The translations under genes and the position numbers were made by a program. Under the pieces are notes generated by a model. That model was given only the letters and a program-made list of their open reading frames with translations, did no database searches and was not told the DNA's origin. Of a DNA stretch of 19,266 nucleotides, positions 1 to 8,682 are shown piece by piece (the first letter of the stretch is position 1; every line of letters begins with the position of its first letter). Source of the DNA: Halothece sp964463655 (GTDB lineage Bacteria > Cyanobacteriota > Cyanobacteriia > Cyanobacteriales > Rubidibacteraceae); contig CAYXDG010000067.1 in NCBI GenBank assembly GCA_964463655.1, forward strand, positions 1 to 19,266, read 5' to 3'.

Positions 1-469
1 ATCTCCCGACAAATTAAAATTATGTCGGGAGTCTTCTTTGCACATTGAGATAAAAAATGTCACACGGGCGCGAGTTCCAGGTTTATCTTCTGGTTGAGTG
101 AGGGTAATGCGAGTGCTTCCAGGGTCAATTCCAAATAAAGCGTTAGTGCTTTCTTTAACCACTTGTTCCACTAATGCTTCTTCTATATTCCCCTGGCATA
201 AAAGGTCGATCGAGATCTAAGACTAATGTTCCTAATAATATAATTGTTCCAAGGTTTTTTGCGCTGCAAAGGCAATCGCTAAAAGTCCGACTAAATTAAT
301 CTGTAAATAATGATAGATAACGTCCGAGAGCGATCGCAATAAAGACTAAGATTAAGAAAACGGTAAAGGTTTGACTAAATTCAATTAAAAAAGTCTGCGC
401 TTGTTCATCAAAAAATTGATTTTGAAACCGTTTTAAGATATTTAAAAATAAATCAGCGATCGCGTTCAT
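1..469 (-). pseudogene. Decayed MscS-family mechanosensitive channel, copy 2 (runs off window)
   Basis: Remnant of a small-conductance mechanosensitive channel (MscS family, inner membrane, osmotic-downshock release). Reading the minus strand from an ATG at 469, after the SD-like GAGAGGAA, gives 57 residues with one membrane segment (about residues 36-50) and a stop at 296-298. Homology then resumes in other frames. At about 303-241 the peptide INLVGLLAIAFAAQKTLEQL is the pore helix. At about 238-184 there is LLGTLVLDLDRPFMPGEY, the start of the beta domain. From 186 to the window edge there is EEALVEQVV, then GIDPGSTRIT and ARVTFFI, from the C-terminal domain. About 75 residues between the last two blocks are missing compared with the neighbouring copy. 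Three frames and at least one large deletion make it non-functional. Its ATG lies 15 bases after the stop of copy 1, so the two were an operon of paralogues. Confidence 0.8.
3..31. repeat. 9-bp perfect inverted repeat (hairpin)
   Basis: CTCCCGACA at 3-11 pairs with TGTCGGGAG at 23-31 across an 11-base AT-rich loop. It lies in the degenerate 3' part of the decayed MscS copy, after the point where homology to the neighbouring copy ends (VTFFI). It may be a terminator or a small inserted palindrome. The window edge hides whatever follows on the minus strand. Confidence 0.5.
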
Positions 470-484
470 TTCCTCTCTAACTCC

Positions 485-1331
485 CTAAATCGTAATCGGT
501 GCATCCACATTAATGGTACGGTCTTCTACGTTAAATTCAATACCAAATTCTCTTAACTCACGATTAATATTTTGTCGCGCTGCATCTAAGAGTTGACGGC
601 GTAATTCCATCGAGACTTCTCCCGATCCTAAAATAAAAAAGCTCACTTGTGCTTGTGTAACATTGCTACCATTTCTTTCAACAGGTTTAAATGTAATTTC
701 AGTGCTACGAGGATCAACGCCAAAAATTTCTTTAGTGCTATTGGTAATCACTTGTCGAATAAAGGCTTTTTCTGTATCTGATATAATTTGAACAAAGGTA
801 ATATAAATCATGGAAATGACCTTTTTTGCCCCTGTAAAGTTTTCAATATTGGTTTGAGTTAAAAAGCTATTGGGAACAACCATTAATGTCCCTTTTCCAG
901 ATACACGAATGCGGGTCGATCGCAGTCCAATTGATTCGACTCTGCCAAATGTTCCATCAGGTAAACCAATATAATCATCCGTGACAAAGGGGCGATCGAC
1001 ATATAAAACAATCCCTCCTAAAAGCTGTTCTAAACTTTTTTGTGCCGCGAAAGCAACGGCTAAACCACCGACTCCTAAACTTGCAATTAAATCAATCCTG
1101 AAAAGGTGCAATCGTTTTTTGATAAACCAAACTCACTGCTTCTGGAAACAGTCGTTGAGTCAGCAAATTAATTAGTTTAGTAATAAAAATTAGAACCAGT
1201 AATAAGCTAACAATAATGATGAATAACAACGTAATTCGAGCCAAAGTTAGAGTATTAATTTCTGTGGTAGCAGGGAGATTATCTAAAATTTCTAAAACGT
1301 TTTCCATAACACTAATTGGAAGTTTTAACAC
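485..1331 (-). pseudogene. MscS-family mechanosensitive channel, copy 1, with internal deletion and frameshift
   Basis: The N-terminal part (1331 down to the stop at 1092) has 79 residues with one clear membrane segment at about 30-55 and ends ...VYQKTIAPFQD. The C-terminal part, in another frame from about 1111 to 485, starts RIDLIASLGVGGLAVAFAAQ, the Gly/Ala-rich pore helix of MscS. It continues through the beta domain (VDRPFVTDDYI, GTFGRVESIGLRST, VVPNSFLTQ) and the alpha/beta C-terminal domain to ...INVDAPITI. The two parts abut or overlap at 1092-1111. In related cyanobacterial channels, as I recall them, a long stretch with further membrane helices separates these two motifs, so I infer a deletion of very roughly 100 codons whose length is not a multiple of three, rather than a one-base slip. 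An alternative is that the C-terminal piece is still made alone from the TTG at 1111, but it would keep only the pore helix. Confidence 0.75.
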
Positions 1332-1430
1332 TCAACGGCTAACATCTTAACTGATTTAATTAGAAATAGTCCCTAAAATATCTTTAAAATGAAAGATGGA
1401 CAGAAAAAGTTCACCTCATCCCTGAACAAG

Positions 1431-2261
1431 TTAAAACCCATCCGTAGTAGATGACGACTCTAAATCAAGGAAATTTTTCACTTCATTAACGTTAACAGAT
1501 GCTGTCTCTCTTTTTGAAACAGATGGTCCCAAGTAATATTTTTTTCCAGATTCCATAACGATTACAGGTCGGAAAAATAAATCGCCATCACTATCTTCAC
1601 CCTCTTCTACCTCTATTTTCTCAATTTCTTGTAACCTAGAAGATTTTGTCCATAAACCCAAAATAGATAAAACTCTTTCGTTGATCTGATTACTATTTTT
1701 ATCTAATTTAAGTGTTATAATTCTAACAAAGTTATGAAGGGTAAAAACACCAATGATGATAAAGACACTTAAAAAGCCTAGCGCAAAAAATACTCCTGAC
1801 TCCACATTTTTAGTTAAAGAGATTGATTGTTGATTTGATTGCAAAAACTGGTTCAGACGATTCGCAAACTTCAACGCAGTTTCAGGATTCCCCTTAACTT
1901 CATTAATAAAAATATTACCTTGAAAGATGGAGAATTTTCGATTTTTTGTTGTTAATTCCACATAATGTTCGACACCATCTTCAGTAGTTTCTCGCTTATA
2001 CTCGGCTGCGGTGACGGAATTATATTGCTTGACTGTTGCTGGTGCAATCTCAAACAAAGGCGTTTTTTTAGACTGGCAATTAACTAATTTAGGTTCGACG
2101 CGATCGCAGGATAATGTGACTGATTCAGATGTCCTTATTGTCATATATCCCATAAATAGGGGGGGTCCCATAAATCCAAAAGCCCACAATATGAAAAAAG
2201 AGGAGAGTTGGACATTCTGAAAAACAAGTTCAGTAGCGGTTCGCTTAATAACTTTCATCAT
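1431..2261 (-). CDS. Hypothetical two-pass membrane protein
   Basis: I do not recognise this family. The 276-residue product starts at ATG 2261 (MMKVIKR), chosen because GAGGG at 2269-2273 sits seven bases upstream; an in-frame ATG at 2288 lacks such a site. Hydrophobic segments lie at about residues 20-40 and 156-180, separated by a polar domain of about 110 residues with two cysteines (52 and 62). A C-terminal domain of about 95 residues follows, containing an acidic run (EIEKIEVEEGEDSDGD). Because the membrane segments are near the N terminus and the centre, both soluble domains could face different sides. The C-terminal part has the short beta-strand rhythm of PH-like domains seen in other small bacterial membrane proteins, but this is only an impression. 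It is divergent from mnmE, with 58 bases between starts. Confidence 0.6.
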   Translation of the reverse strand: MMKVIKRTATELVFQNVQLSSFFILWAFGFMGPPLFMGYMTIRTSESVTLSCDRVEPKLVNCQSKKTPLFEIAPATVKQYNSVTAAEYKRETTEDGVEHYVELTTKNRKFSIFQGNIFINEVKGNPETALKFANRLNQFLQSNQQSISLTKNVESGVFFALGFLSVFIIIGVFTLHNFVRIITLKLDKNSNQINERVLSILGLWTKSSRLQEIEKIEVEEGEDSDGDLFFRPVIVMESGKKYYLGPSVSKRETASVNVNEVKNFLDLESSSTTDGF

Positions 2262-2319
2262 TTTAATTCCCTCTGATGTCATGTTCATCTTGTTATTTTA
2301 AAGAAAAAAGGATTAAACT

Positions 2320-3687
2320 ATGCAAGGAGATACGATCGCCGCGATCGCAACCCCAGTTATCCCCCAGCAGGGAAGTGTGGGGATTGTTCGCTTATCTGGA
2401 GAAAACGCCCTCTCGATCGCTAAGACAATATTTTACACCCCCGGGAAGCAGCTGTGGGAGTCTCATCGCATCTTGTATGGGTATGTCCGTCATCCAGAAA
2501 CCCAAAAAACCCTTGATGAAGCGTTACTGCTAATTATGCGGTCTCCTCGGTCGTACACGCGAGAAGATGTGGTAGAGTTACACTGTCATGGTGGGATGAT
2601 TCCAGTTCAACAAGTGTTACAGTTATGTTTAGAACAGGGCGCAAGATTGGCTCAACAAGGTGAGTTTACGCTGAGGGCGTTTCTCAATGGACGCATTGAT
2701 TTAACCCAAGCCGAAAGTATTGCGGAGTTGGTGGGCGCAAAATCGCCACAAGCTGGAGAGATGGCACTGGCTGGGTTACAAGGAAAGTTAGCGCAGCCGA
2801 TTCGGGAGTTACGCAGCACTTGTTTGGATATTTTGGCGGAAGTGGAAGCACGAGTAGATTTTGCTGATGAGTTACCGCCTTTAGATGATAGGGAGATTCA
2901 GCAGCAAGTGAAAGCAGTTTTAAGCCGCGTTGAAGATTTCCTCAATACAGCAGATCAAGGGGAATTACTTCGCACAGGAATTAAAGTGGCGATCGTGGGA
3001 CGACCGAATGTGGGAAAATCAAGTTTATTGAATGCTTGGAGTCGCAGCGATCGCGCCATTGTCACCGATTTACCAGGCACGACCCGCGATGTGGTAGAAT
3101 CCAATTTAGTCGTTGGCGGGATTCCTGTAGAAGTGTTGGACACCGCAGGAATCCGAGAAACCGAGGATCAAGTGGAAAAAATTGGTGTCGCTCGATCGCG
3201 CAAAGCTGCAGAAAAAGCTGATTTAATTTTACACACCATCGACGCTCAACAAGGTTGGACAACAGACGATGATTTAATCTATAAAGAGGTGAAACAGCGC
3301 CCTGTGATCTTGGTGATTAATAAAACTGACCTCACTCCCGCCAGTGCAGTGCAGTATCCTGAAGAAATTCAAACCACTGTCGCCACCGCTGTCGCCCATT
3401 CAGAAGGGATTGAAGACCTCGAAACCACTATCCTTAGTTTAATCCAGAAAGGGAAGGTTAGCGCAGCCAACCGCGAGTTTGCCATTAACCAGCGCCAAGC
3501 TGCTGCTTTAACAAGGGCGAAAACCTCCTTAGAGCAGGTTTTGGAAACGATCGCGCAACGGCTTCCTTTCGACTTTTGGACAATTGATCTTCGCAGTGCC
3601 ATTCAAGCATTAGGAGAAATCACAGGCGAAGAGGTAACAGAATCGATGCTCGATCGCATTTTTAGTCGCTTTTGCATTGGCAAATAA
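2320..3687 (+). CDS. mnmE: tRNA modification GTPase MnmE (TrmE)
   Basis: With MnmG it installs the carboxymethylaminomethyl group at C5 of the wobble uridine (U34) of certain tRNAs, in the cytoplasm. The 455-residue length matches the family (E. coli 454). The N-terminal tetrahydrofolate-binding domain begins DTIAAIATP. The helical domain is split around a Ras-like G domain with GRPNVGKSS (P-loop, 227-235), PGTTRD (switch, 252-257), DTAG (274-277) and NKTD (334-337). The protein ends in the family's C-terminal CIGK, whose cysteine (452) is required for modification. ATG 2320 is preceded by AAAGGA at a suitable distance. It is divergent from the hypothetical membrane gene and lies 54 bases before menB; the two need not be cotranscribed. 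Confidence 0.98.
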   Translation: MQGDTIAAIATPVIPQQGSVGIVRLSGENALSIAKTIFYTPGKQLWESHRILYGYVRHPETQKTLDEALLLIMRSPRSYTREDVVELHCHGGMIPVQQVLQLCLEQGARLAQQGEFTLRAFLNGRIDLTQAESIAELVGAKSPQAGEMALAGLQGKLAQPIRELRSTCLDILAEVEARVDFADELPPLDDREIQQQVKAVLSRVEDFLNTADQGELLRTGIKVAIVGRPNVGKSSLLNAWSRSDRAIVTDLPGTTRDVVESNLVVGGIPVEVLDTAGIRETEDQVEKIGVARSRKAAEKADLILHTIDAQQGWTTDDDLIYKEVKQRPVILVINKTDLTPASAVQYPEEIQTTVATAVAHSEGIEDLETTILSLIQKGKVSAANREFAINQRQAAALTRAKTSLEQVLETIAQRLPFDFWTIDLRSAIQALGEITGEEVTESMLDRIFSRFCIGK

Positions 3688-3717
3688 TCTCACCAAAGGC
3701 ATCTCCCACGATGATCA

Positions 3718-3736
3718 TAATTATTCATTATCCATT
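3718..3736 (+). repeat. AT-rich ATTCATT repeat in the menB leader (copy A)
   Basis: TAATTATTCATTATCCATT occurs five bases before the menB start codon. The same 19-mer with one change (TAATTATTCATTATTCATT) lies on the minus strand at 12023-12041, eight bases before the sulfatase start codon. The two have the same orientation relative to their genes, although the genes are unrelated. Neither gene has a Shine-Dalgarno sequence in this interval. Confidence 0.6.
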
Positions 3737-3741
3737 CTCCT

Positions 3742-4572
3742 ATGACTAACTGGAAAACTGTCAAAACTTACGAAGATATTCTCTATGAAAAAACCGATGG
3801 CATTGCGAAATTGACCATTAATCGTCCTCACAAACGCAATGCGTTTCGACCGAAAACCGTTTTTGAACTCTATGACGCGATCGCGCACATTCGAGAAGAT
3901 ACTAGCATTGGAGTTGTTTTGTTAACAGGTGCAGGTCCTCACACCGACGGGAAATATGCCTTTTGTGCAGGGGGTGATCAGAGTGTGCGGGGAAAAGCAG
4001 GTTACTTAGACGATGAGGGAACACCCCGTCTCAATGTCCTTGATCTACAACGAGCCATTCGATCGCTGCCAAAAGTTGTGATCGCCTTAGTGGCGGGTTA
4101 CGCAATTGGGGGCGGTCAAGTGTTACATTTAGTCTGTGACCTCACCATTGCTGCAGATAACGCCATTTTTGGGCAAACCGGGCCGAAAGTGGGCAGTTTT
4201 GATGGTGGCTTTGGCGCAAGCTATCTCGCACGAGTAGTGGGACAAAAAAAAGCAAGGGAAATCTGGTTTCTCTGTCGTCAGTACAGCGCCCAACAAGCCT
4301 TAGAAATGGGTTTAGTGAATAAAGTTGTCCCCGTCGAAGAATTGGAAGCAGAGGGGATTAACTGGGGCGATGAAATTTTAGAAAAAAGCCCCACTGCGAT
4401 CCGTTGCTTAAAAGCTGCCTTTAATGCCGACTGTGACGGGCAAATGGGCTTACAAGAACTCGCTGGCAATGCTACCCTTTTATATTACATGACCGAAGAA
4501 GGCAGCGAAGGGAAACAAGCCTTTCTCGAAAAACGGAAACCTAACTTCCGCGGTTATCCCTGGCTACCTTAG
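3742..4572 (+). CDS. menB: 1,4-dihydroxy-2-naphthoyl-CoA synthase MenB
   Basis: A crotonase-fold enzyme that closes the ring of O-succinylbenzoyl-CoA to give 1,4-dihydroxy-2-naphthoyl-CoA, a step toward phylloquinone (the photosystem I quinone) in cyanobacteria. The 276 residues contain the family motifs CAGGDQ (75-80), GYAIGGGQVLH (119-129, oxyanion hole region) and TGPKVGSFDGG (146-156). The SFDGG sequence followed by a string nearly identical to E. coli MenB (VGQKKAREIWFLCRQY) marks the bicarbonate-dependent type I form. The protein ends FRGYPWLP, as expected. ATG 3742 has no clear SD; its leader is the AT-rich repeat at 3718-3736. It follows mnmE and precedes ndhB on the same strand, with a 182-base gap before ndhB. 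Confidence 0.97.
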   Translation: MTNWKTVKTYEDILYEKTDGIAKLTINRPHKRNAFRPKTVFELYDAIAHIREDTSIGVVLLTGAGPHTDGKYAFCAGGDQSVRGKAGYLDDEGTPRLNVLDLQRAIRSLPKVVIALVAGYAIGGGQVLHLVCDLTIAADNAIFGQTGPKVGSFDGGFGASYLARVVGQKKAREIWFLCRQYSAQQALEMGLVNKVVPVEELEAEGINWGDEILEKSPTAIRCLKAAFNADCDGQMGLQELAGNATLLYYMTEEGSEGKQAFLEKRKPNFRGYPWLP

Positions 4573-4754
4573 AGACGGAAACCGTTCTCAAGAAAAAATT
4601 AAGTTATATTAAGCTAAGGGCGAATGGCAAGGAGAAAACGAATTGGGTTCGCGATCGCCTTGATGATCACTCCTCTCGAAAAATACTCAGACTGTTACCC
4701 TAAATCTTGGTACGCTGTATTAATAAACTGTAAAAATTGTGTAATTCTATAAAG

Positions 4755-6344
4755 ATGGACTTGGCAAGTAGTATTTCTGATCAACTCAATGCTGGTTTAA
4801 TTCTGCCCGAAGGAATCGTCATTATTACCCTCCTGATTGTTCTGGTGGGAGACTTGATTTTGGGACGCGAGAGCGCGCGATCGCTGCCTTATCTCGCTAT
4901 TGGCGGGTTACTCACCTCCGTTATCGCGCTATATCTGCAATGGGATACAGAAAGCCCGATCGCCCTATTAGGGAGTTTTAGCGCCGATGACCTCAGCATC
5001 GTTTTTCGTAGCATTATCGCCCTTTCCACCGCCGTCACGATTTTAATGTCAATTCGGTATGTAGAACAAACAGGTTCAGCCCTGTCCGAGTTCATTACGA
5101 TTATGTTAACTGCGACGGTTGGGGGAATGTTCCTCGCAGGGGCCAATGAACTGGTGATGATTTTTGTCGCCTTAGAAACCCTCAGTATCTCCTCCTACCT
5201 GATGACAGGATACATGAAGCGAGATTCGCGATCCAATGAAGCTGCGTTAAAATACCTGCTGATTGGGGCAGCGAGTTCTGCAGTGTTCCTCTATGGCTCT
5301 TCTCTGTTGTATGGTTTATCAGGAGGGGCAACCACTTTACCTCAAATCGCTGCGGGAATCGCCCAAAGCGAAGGGGGAGAACTCGCCAGCGCGATCGCCC
5401 TGGTGTTTATGATTGCAGGGATAGCGTTTAAAATCTCGGCAGTGCCTTTCCACCAATGGACTCCTGATGTTTATGAAGGATCGCCCACCCCTGTGGTCGC
5501 CTTCCTCTCAGTAGGATCGAAAGCTGCTGGGTTTGCCCTTGCGATTCGTTTATTAGTGGTGGCGTTTCCCCTCGAACAACCGCAATGGCGCTTAATTTTC
5601 ACAGCGCTGGCGATCCTCAGTATGATTTTAGGCAATGCCGTCGCCTTGGCGCAAAGCAGCATGAAACGTCTTCTAGCCTACTCCTCGATCGGACAAGCAG
5701 GGTTTGTCATGATTGGCATGGTAGCTGCGACACAAGCGGGATACGCCAGCATGATTTTCTATCTGCTGGTTTATCTCTTCATGAATTTGGGAGCATTTAC
5801 AGGGGTGATTTTGTTCTCCCTCCGCACAGGAAGCGACCAAATTACGGACTACGCAGGACTTTACCAAAAAGACCCCCTCCTCACCCTCGGTTTGAGTATC
5901 TGCCTACTTTCCCTTGGGGGAATTCCTCCCCTTGCTGGTTTTTTTGGGAAGATTTACTTATTCTGGGCAGGTTGGCAAGCTGATTTATATGGATTGGTTA
6001 TCCTTGGCTTAGTTACCAGCGTTATTTCCATCTACTACTACATCCGTGTGGTAAAAATGATGGTGGTGAAAGAACCTCAAGAAATGTCAGAAGCGATTCA
6101 AAACTATCCTGCTGTGCGTTGGAATCTCTCGGGAATGCGTCCCTTACAAGTGGGGTTAGTTTTCACCCTAGTGGTGACATCTTTAGCGGGAATTTTATCA
6201 AATCCTTTGTTCTCGATCGCGAATGCCTCTGTTACCAATACAGAAATCCTTCAGATTAAAACGCTGCTTCAAGAAGAAGCCAGTGCTGAGAAACAAAAAC
6301 TTTCCCTTGCCGAAATCACTGCTCCCACTGTTGGCAATCAATAA
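4755..6344 (+). CDS. ndhB: NAD(P)H-quinone oxidoreductase subunit 2 (NdhB)
   Basis: Antiporter-like, proton-translocating membrane subunit of the cyanobacterial NDH-1 complex in the thylakoid membrane; homologous to NuoN. It serves respiration, cyclic electron flow around photosystem I and CO2 uptake. From ATG 4755 the product has 529 residues (family about 520) and begins MDLASSISDQLNAG, the usual NdhB start. A TTG 18 bases upstream is in frame but adds residues not seen in the family. About 14 hydrophobic segments span the chain. Conserved signatures include the glutamate in FVALETLSISSYLM, the lysine in AAFKISAVPFHQWTPDVYEG (written here as AFKISAVPFHQW in this protein) and LAYSSIGQAGF. 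No good SD is visible. The downstream inverted repeat at 6364-6400 may mark the transcript end. Confidence 0.97.
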   Translation: MDLASSISDQLNAGLILPEGIVIITLLIVLVGDLILGRESARSLPYLAIGGLLTSVIALYLQWDTESPIALLGSFSADDLSIVFRSIIALSTAVTILMSIRYVEQTGSALSEFITIMLTATVGGMFLAGANELVMIFVALETLSISSYLMTGYMKRDSRSNEAALKYLLIGAASSAVFLYGSSLLYGLSGGATTLPQIAAGIAQSEGGELASAIALVFMIAGIAFKISAVPFHQWTPDVYEGSPTPVVAFLSVGSKAAGFALAIRLLVVAFPLEQPQWRLIFTALAILSMILGNAVALAQSSMKRLLAYSSIGQAGFVMIGMVAATQAGYASMIFYLLVYLFMNLGAFTGVILFSLRTGSDQITDYAGLYQKDPLLTLGLSICLLSLGGIPPLAGFFGKIYLFWAGWQADLYGLVILGLVTSVISIYYYIRVVKMMVVKEPQEMSEAIQNYPAVRWNLSGMRPLQVGLVFTLVVTSLAGILSNPLFSIANASVTNTEILQIKTLLQEEASAEKQKLSLAEITAPTVGNQ

Positions 6345-6363
6345 CGAAACCCTTCATGAACTG

Positions 6364-6400
6364 CAGGTTACGCTAAAATTTGCTTTTCCCGCGTAACCTG
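6364..6400. repeat. 10-bp perfect inverted repeat between ndhB and the GH57 gene
   Basis: CAGGTTACGC (6364-6373) and GCGTAACCTG (6391-6400) are perfect reverse complements around a 17-base loop. The repeat starts 20 bases after the ndhB stop and ends 38 bases before the GH57 ATG. There is no U-run after the second arm, so a classical intrinsic terminator is doubtful; an mRNA 3'-end stabiliser or a protein-binding operator for the downstream gene would also fit. Confidence 0.6.
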
Positions 6401-6438
6401 TTCTCACAAATATTATCCATTGCTTTCCTCAAGCTGAT

Positions 6439-8643
6439 ATGGCCTATCCTCTCTACATCGCCTTTGTCTGGCATCAGCATCAACCGCTTTATTCCTTTTC
6501 CCCTGGAGAATATCATCTTCCTTGGGTCCGCTTGCATGGGACAAAAGATTATCTCGATTTAATCTTATTGTTACAGCGTTACCCAAAATTGCACCAGACA
6601 ATTAATTTAGTTCCTACCCTCATTCGTCAACTAGAGGATTATGCGAACGGAAAAGCCAACGATCCCTATTTGAATCTGACGTTAACCCCAGACTATAAGC
6701 TCGATCGCCCTAAGCGAGAATATATCATCAATCAGTTTTTTGATGGCAATTATCGCACTTTGATCGACCCCCATCCCCGTTATCGACAACTATATCAACA
6801 ACGGAAGAATCATGGCGCTGCGTGGTGTTTGTATCATTGGACAACTCAAGACTACAGCGACCTCTTAGCATGGCATAATTTAGCATGGATTGATCCGTTA
6901 TTCTGGGAAGACCCAGAAGTTGCTCGTTGGTTGAATAAAGGACAAGGGTTTACTCTGCGCGATCGACAAAAAATATACGCCAAACAACAAGAAATCATCC
7001 GTCAGATTATCCCGCAACATAAACGGATGCAAGACAGTGGGCAACTGGAAATCATCACCAGTCCTTACACTCATCCCATTCTTCCTTTGCTAGCAGACAC
7101 TAATCTCGCTCAAATCGCAATCCCTGATCTTACCCTTCCCGAACATCGCTTTACATGGGAAGAAGATATTCCCCGTCATTTGGAAAAAGCCAAAGCAATC
7201 TATCAATCCTACTTCGACACTCTACCCAAAGGACTTTGGCCCTCAGAACAAGCCATTAGTCCCTCTGTTTTACCTTATATTGCCCAAGCAGGGTTTAATT
7301 GGTTTTGTTCCGATGAAGCGATTTTAGGCTGGACGCTAAAGCATTTCTTCCATCGCAACGAACAGGGAACGCTCTACGCTCCTGAATTACTATATCGTCC
7401 CTATCGTCTCCCGACTCCTCATGGCGACCTTGCCGTTGTCTTTCGCGATCATCGTTTATCAGATTTAATTGGTTTTACCTACAGCAAACTGTCTCCCCAA
7501 ACCGCAGCCAATGATTTAATTAAGCGTTTAGATGCGATCGCAGATAGTTTGGGAACTCCGATCGAGCAGCCTTGGTTAGTGACGATCGCCCTTGATGGGG
7601 AAAATTGTTGGGAACAATATCAGCAAGATGGAAAACCTTTCTTGGAAGCACTTTATCAACGTCTCAGCGACCATTCAGGTCTAGAAGTGGTCACGGTTTC
7701 GGAATTTTTAGCAAAATATGCCCCCACGACAACTTTACCCAGCGCGCGCCTCCATAGTGGGTCTTGGGTTAATGGCGATCTCAGCACTTGGATTGGTGAT
7801 CCGATTAAAAATCGCGCTTGGGACTTATTGACAGCAGCGAGAGCAACCCTAGCCAAATATCCAGATGCGACTGAGGAAAATAATCCAGAAGCCTGGGAAG
7901 CGCTTTACGCCGCAGAAGGATCAGATTGGTTTTGGTGGTTTGGGGAAGGACATTCTTCTAATCAGGATGCCATTTTTGATGAATTATTTCGCAATCATCT
8001 AGCAAAAATTTATCAGTCTTTAAACTTACCGATTCCTGATGAATTACAAGAACCTTTAGAACCTCATCAAAGAAAAGATTCTCATCCTCCCCTAAGTTTT
8101 ATTCACCCCTTTATTGATGGGATTGCAGATGAACAAGACTGGGATAAAGCAGGACGCATTGACATCGCTACCAGTGGCGCAATGCACCAAAATAGCGACC
8201 TGAAACGGCTTTGGTATGGGTTAGATCATCTGAACTTTTATTTCCGCTTTGACTTCAAACAAGGCGCTCAACCAGGAACTAATATACCGCCAGAATTACA
8301 CCTATTTTGGTTTTATCCAGGGGTTCCCTTAGTCAATAGTCAGCTTCCGTTACTCAATGTTCCCCAACATCCTCCTCTCGATTATTTCTATCATCATCAC
8401 CTTGGAATTAATATTGTCGAAGAAACTATCTGGTTAGAAGAAGCAACGGATAATAATCGCTGGTTTGGTCGTCGGACAAGAGCCAAATTTTATTTTAACG
8501 ATTGTTTAGAATTATCCCTTCCTTGGGAAGATTTGGGAATGCCTCCTGATATTTTTATGAATCTGATTGTTGCGTTCAGCGATCGCAGTTATTTTCGCAG
8601 CTTTTATCCCGAAAAAGAATTTGTGATCATGCAAATTCCATAA
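6439..8643 (+). CDS. Glycoside hydrolase family 57 protein (alpha-amylase / amylopullulanase type)
   Basis: A retaining alpha-glucan-active enzyme or glucanotransferase with an incomplete (beta/alpha)7 barrel; it likely acts on glycogen or other alpha-glucans in the cytoplasm, as no signal peptide is visible. The 734 residues begin with the GH57 region-1 signature HQHQP (12-16). KGLWPSEQAIS contains Glu270, the expected catalytic nucleophile, and ALDGENCWE contains Asp386, the expected acid/base. WFWWFGEGHSS near 500 is another family block. The last 190 or so residues, rich in aromatic and beta-type sequence, look like the C-terminal beta-sandwich domain found on many amylopullulanase-like members. 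ATG 6439 has no SD, but it is the only start that keeps the first beta strand, and upstream in-frame codons give no ATG. Exact substrate is not determinable here. Confidence 0.92.
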   Translation: MAYPLYIAFVWHQHQPLYSFSPGEYHLPWVRLHGTKDYLDLILLLQRYPKLHQTINLVPTLIRQLEDYANGKANDPYLNLTLTPDYKLDRPKREYIINQFFDGNYRTLIDPHPRYRQLYQQRKNHGAAWCLYHWTTQDYSDLLAWHNLAWIDPLFWEDPEVARWLNKGQGFTLRDRQKIYAKQQEIIRQIIPQHKRMQDSGQLEIITSPYTHPILPLLADTNLAQIAIPDLTLPEHRFTWEEDIPRHLEKAKAIYQSYFDTLPKGLWPSEQAISPSVLPYIAQAGFNWFCSDEAILGWTLKHFFHRNEQGTLYAPELLYRPYRLPTPHGDLAVVFRDHRLSDLIGFTYSKLSPQTAANDLIKRLDAIADSLGTPIEQPWLVTIALDGENCWEQYQQDGKPFLEALYQRLSDHSGLEVVTVSEFLAKYAPTTTLPSARLHSGSWVNGDLSTWIGDPIKNRAWDLLTAARATLAKYPDATEENNPEAWEALYAAEGSDWFWWFGEGHSSNQDAIFDELFRNHLAKIYQSLNLPIPDELQEPLEPHQRKDSHPPLSFIHPFIDGIADEQDWDKAGRIDIATSGAMHQNSDLKRLWYGLDHLNFYFRFDFKQGAQPGTNIPPELHLFWFYPGVPLVNSQLPLLNVPQHPPLDYFYHHHLGINIVEETIWLEEATDNNRWFGRRTRAKFYFNDCLELSLPWEDLGMPPDIFMNLIVAFSDRSYFRSFYPEKEFVIMQIP

Positions 8644-8682
8644 CCAAAACTAGCACGATCAAATCAAAGTGTCCCAACATCA

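Noticed and set aside
4573..4589. Hairpin GAGACGG/CCGTTCTC after menB as terminator
   Set aside because: Needs a bulge, and an A-run rather than a U-run follows.
4700..4735. NtcA-type site (GTAN8TAC) upstream of ndhB
   Set aside because: The half-sites do not occur at the required spacing.
4624..4752. 42-codon ORF (MARRKRIGFAIALM...) between menB and ndhB, ending two bases before the ndhB ATG
   Set aside because: The gap must hold the ndhB promoter, the frame contains a HIP1 site and an unconvincing composition with several Cys at the end, and 42 codons is a common chance length.
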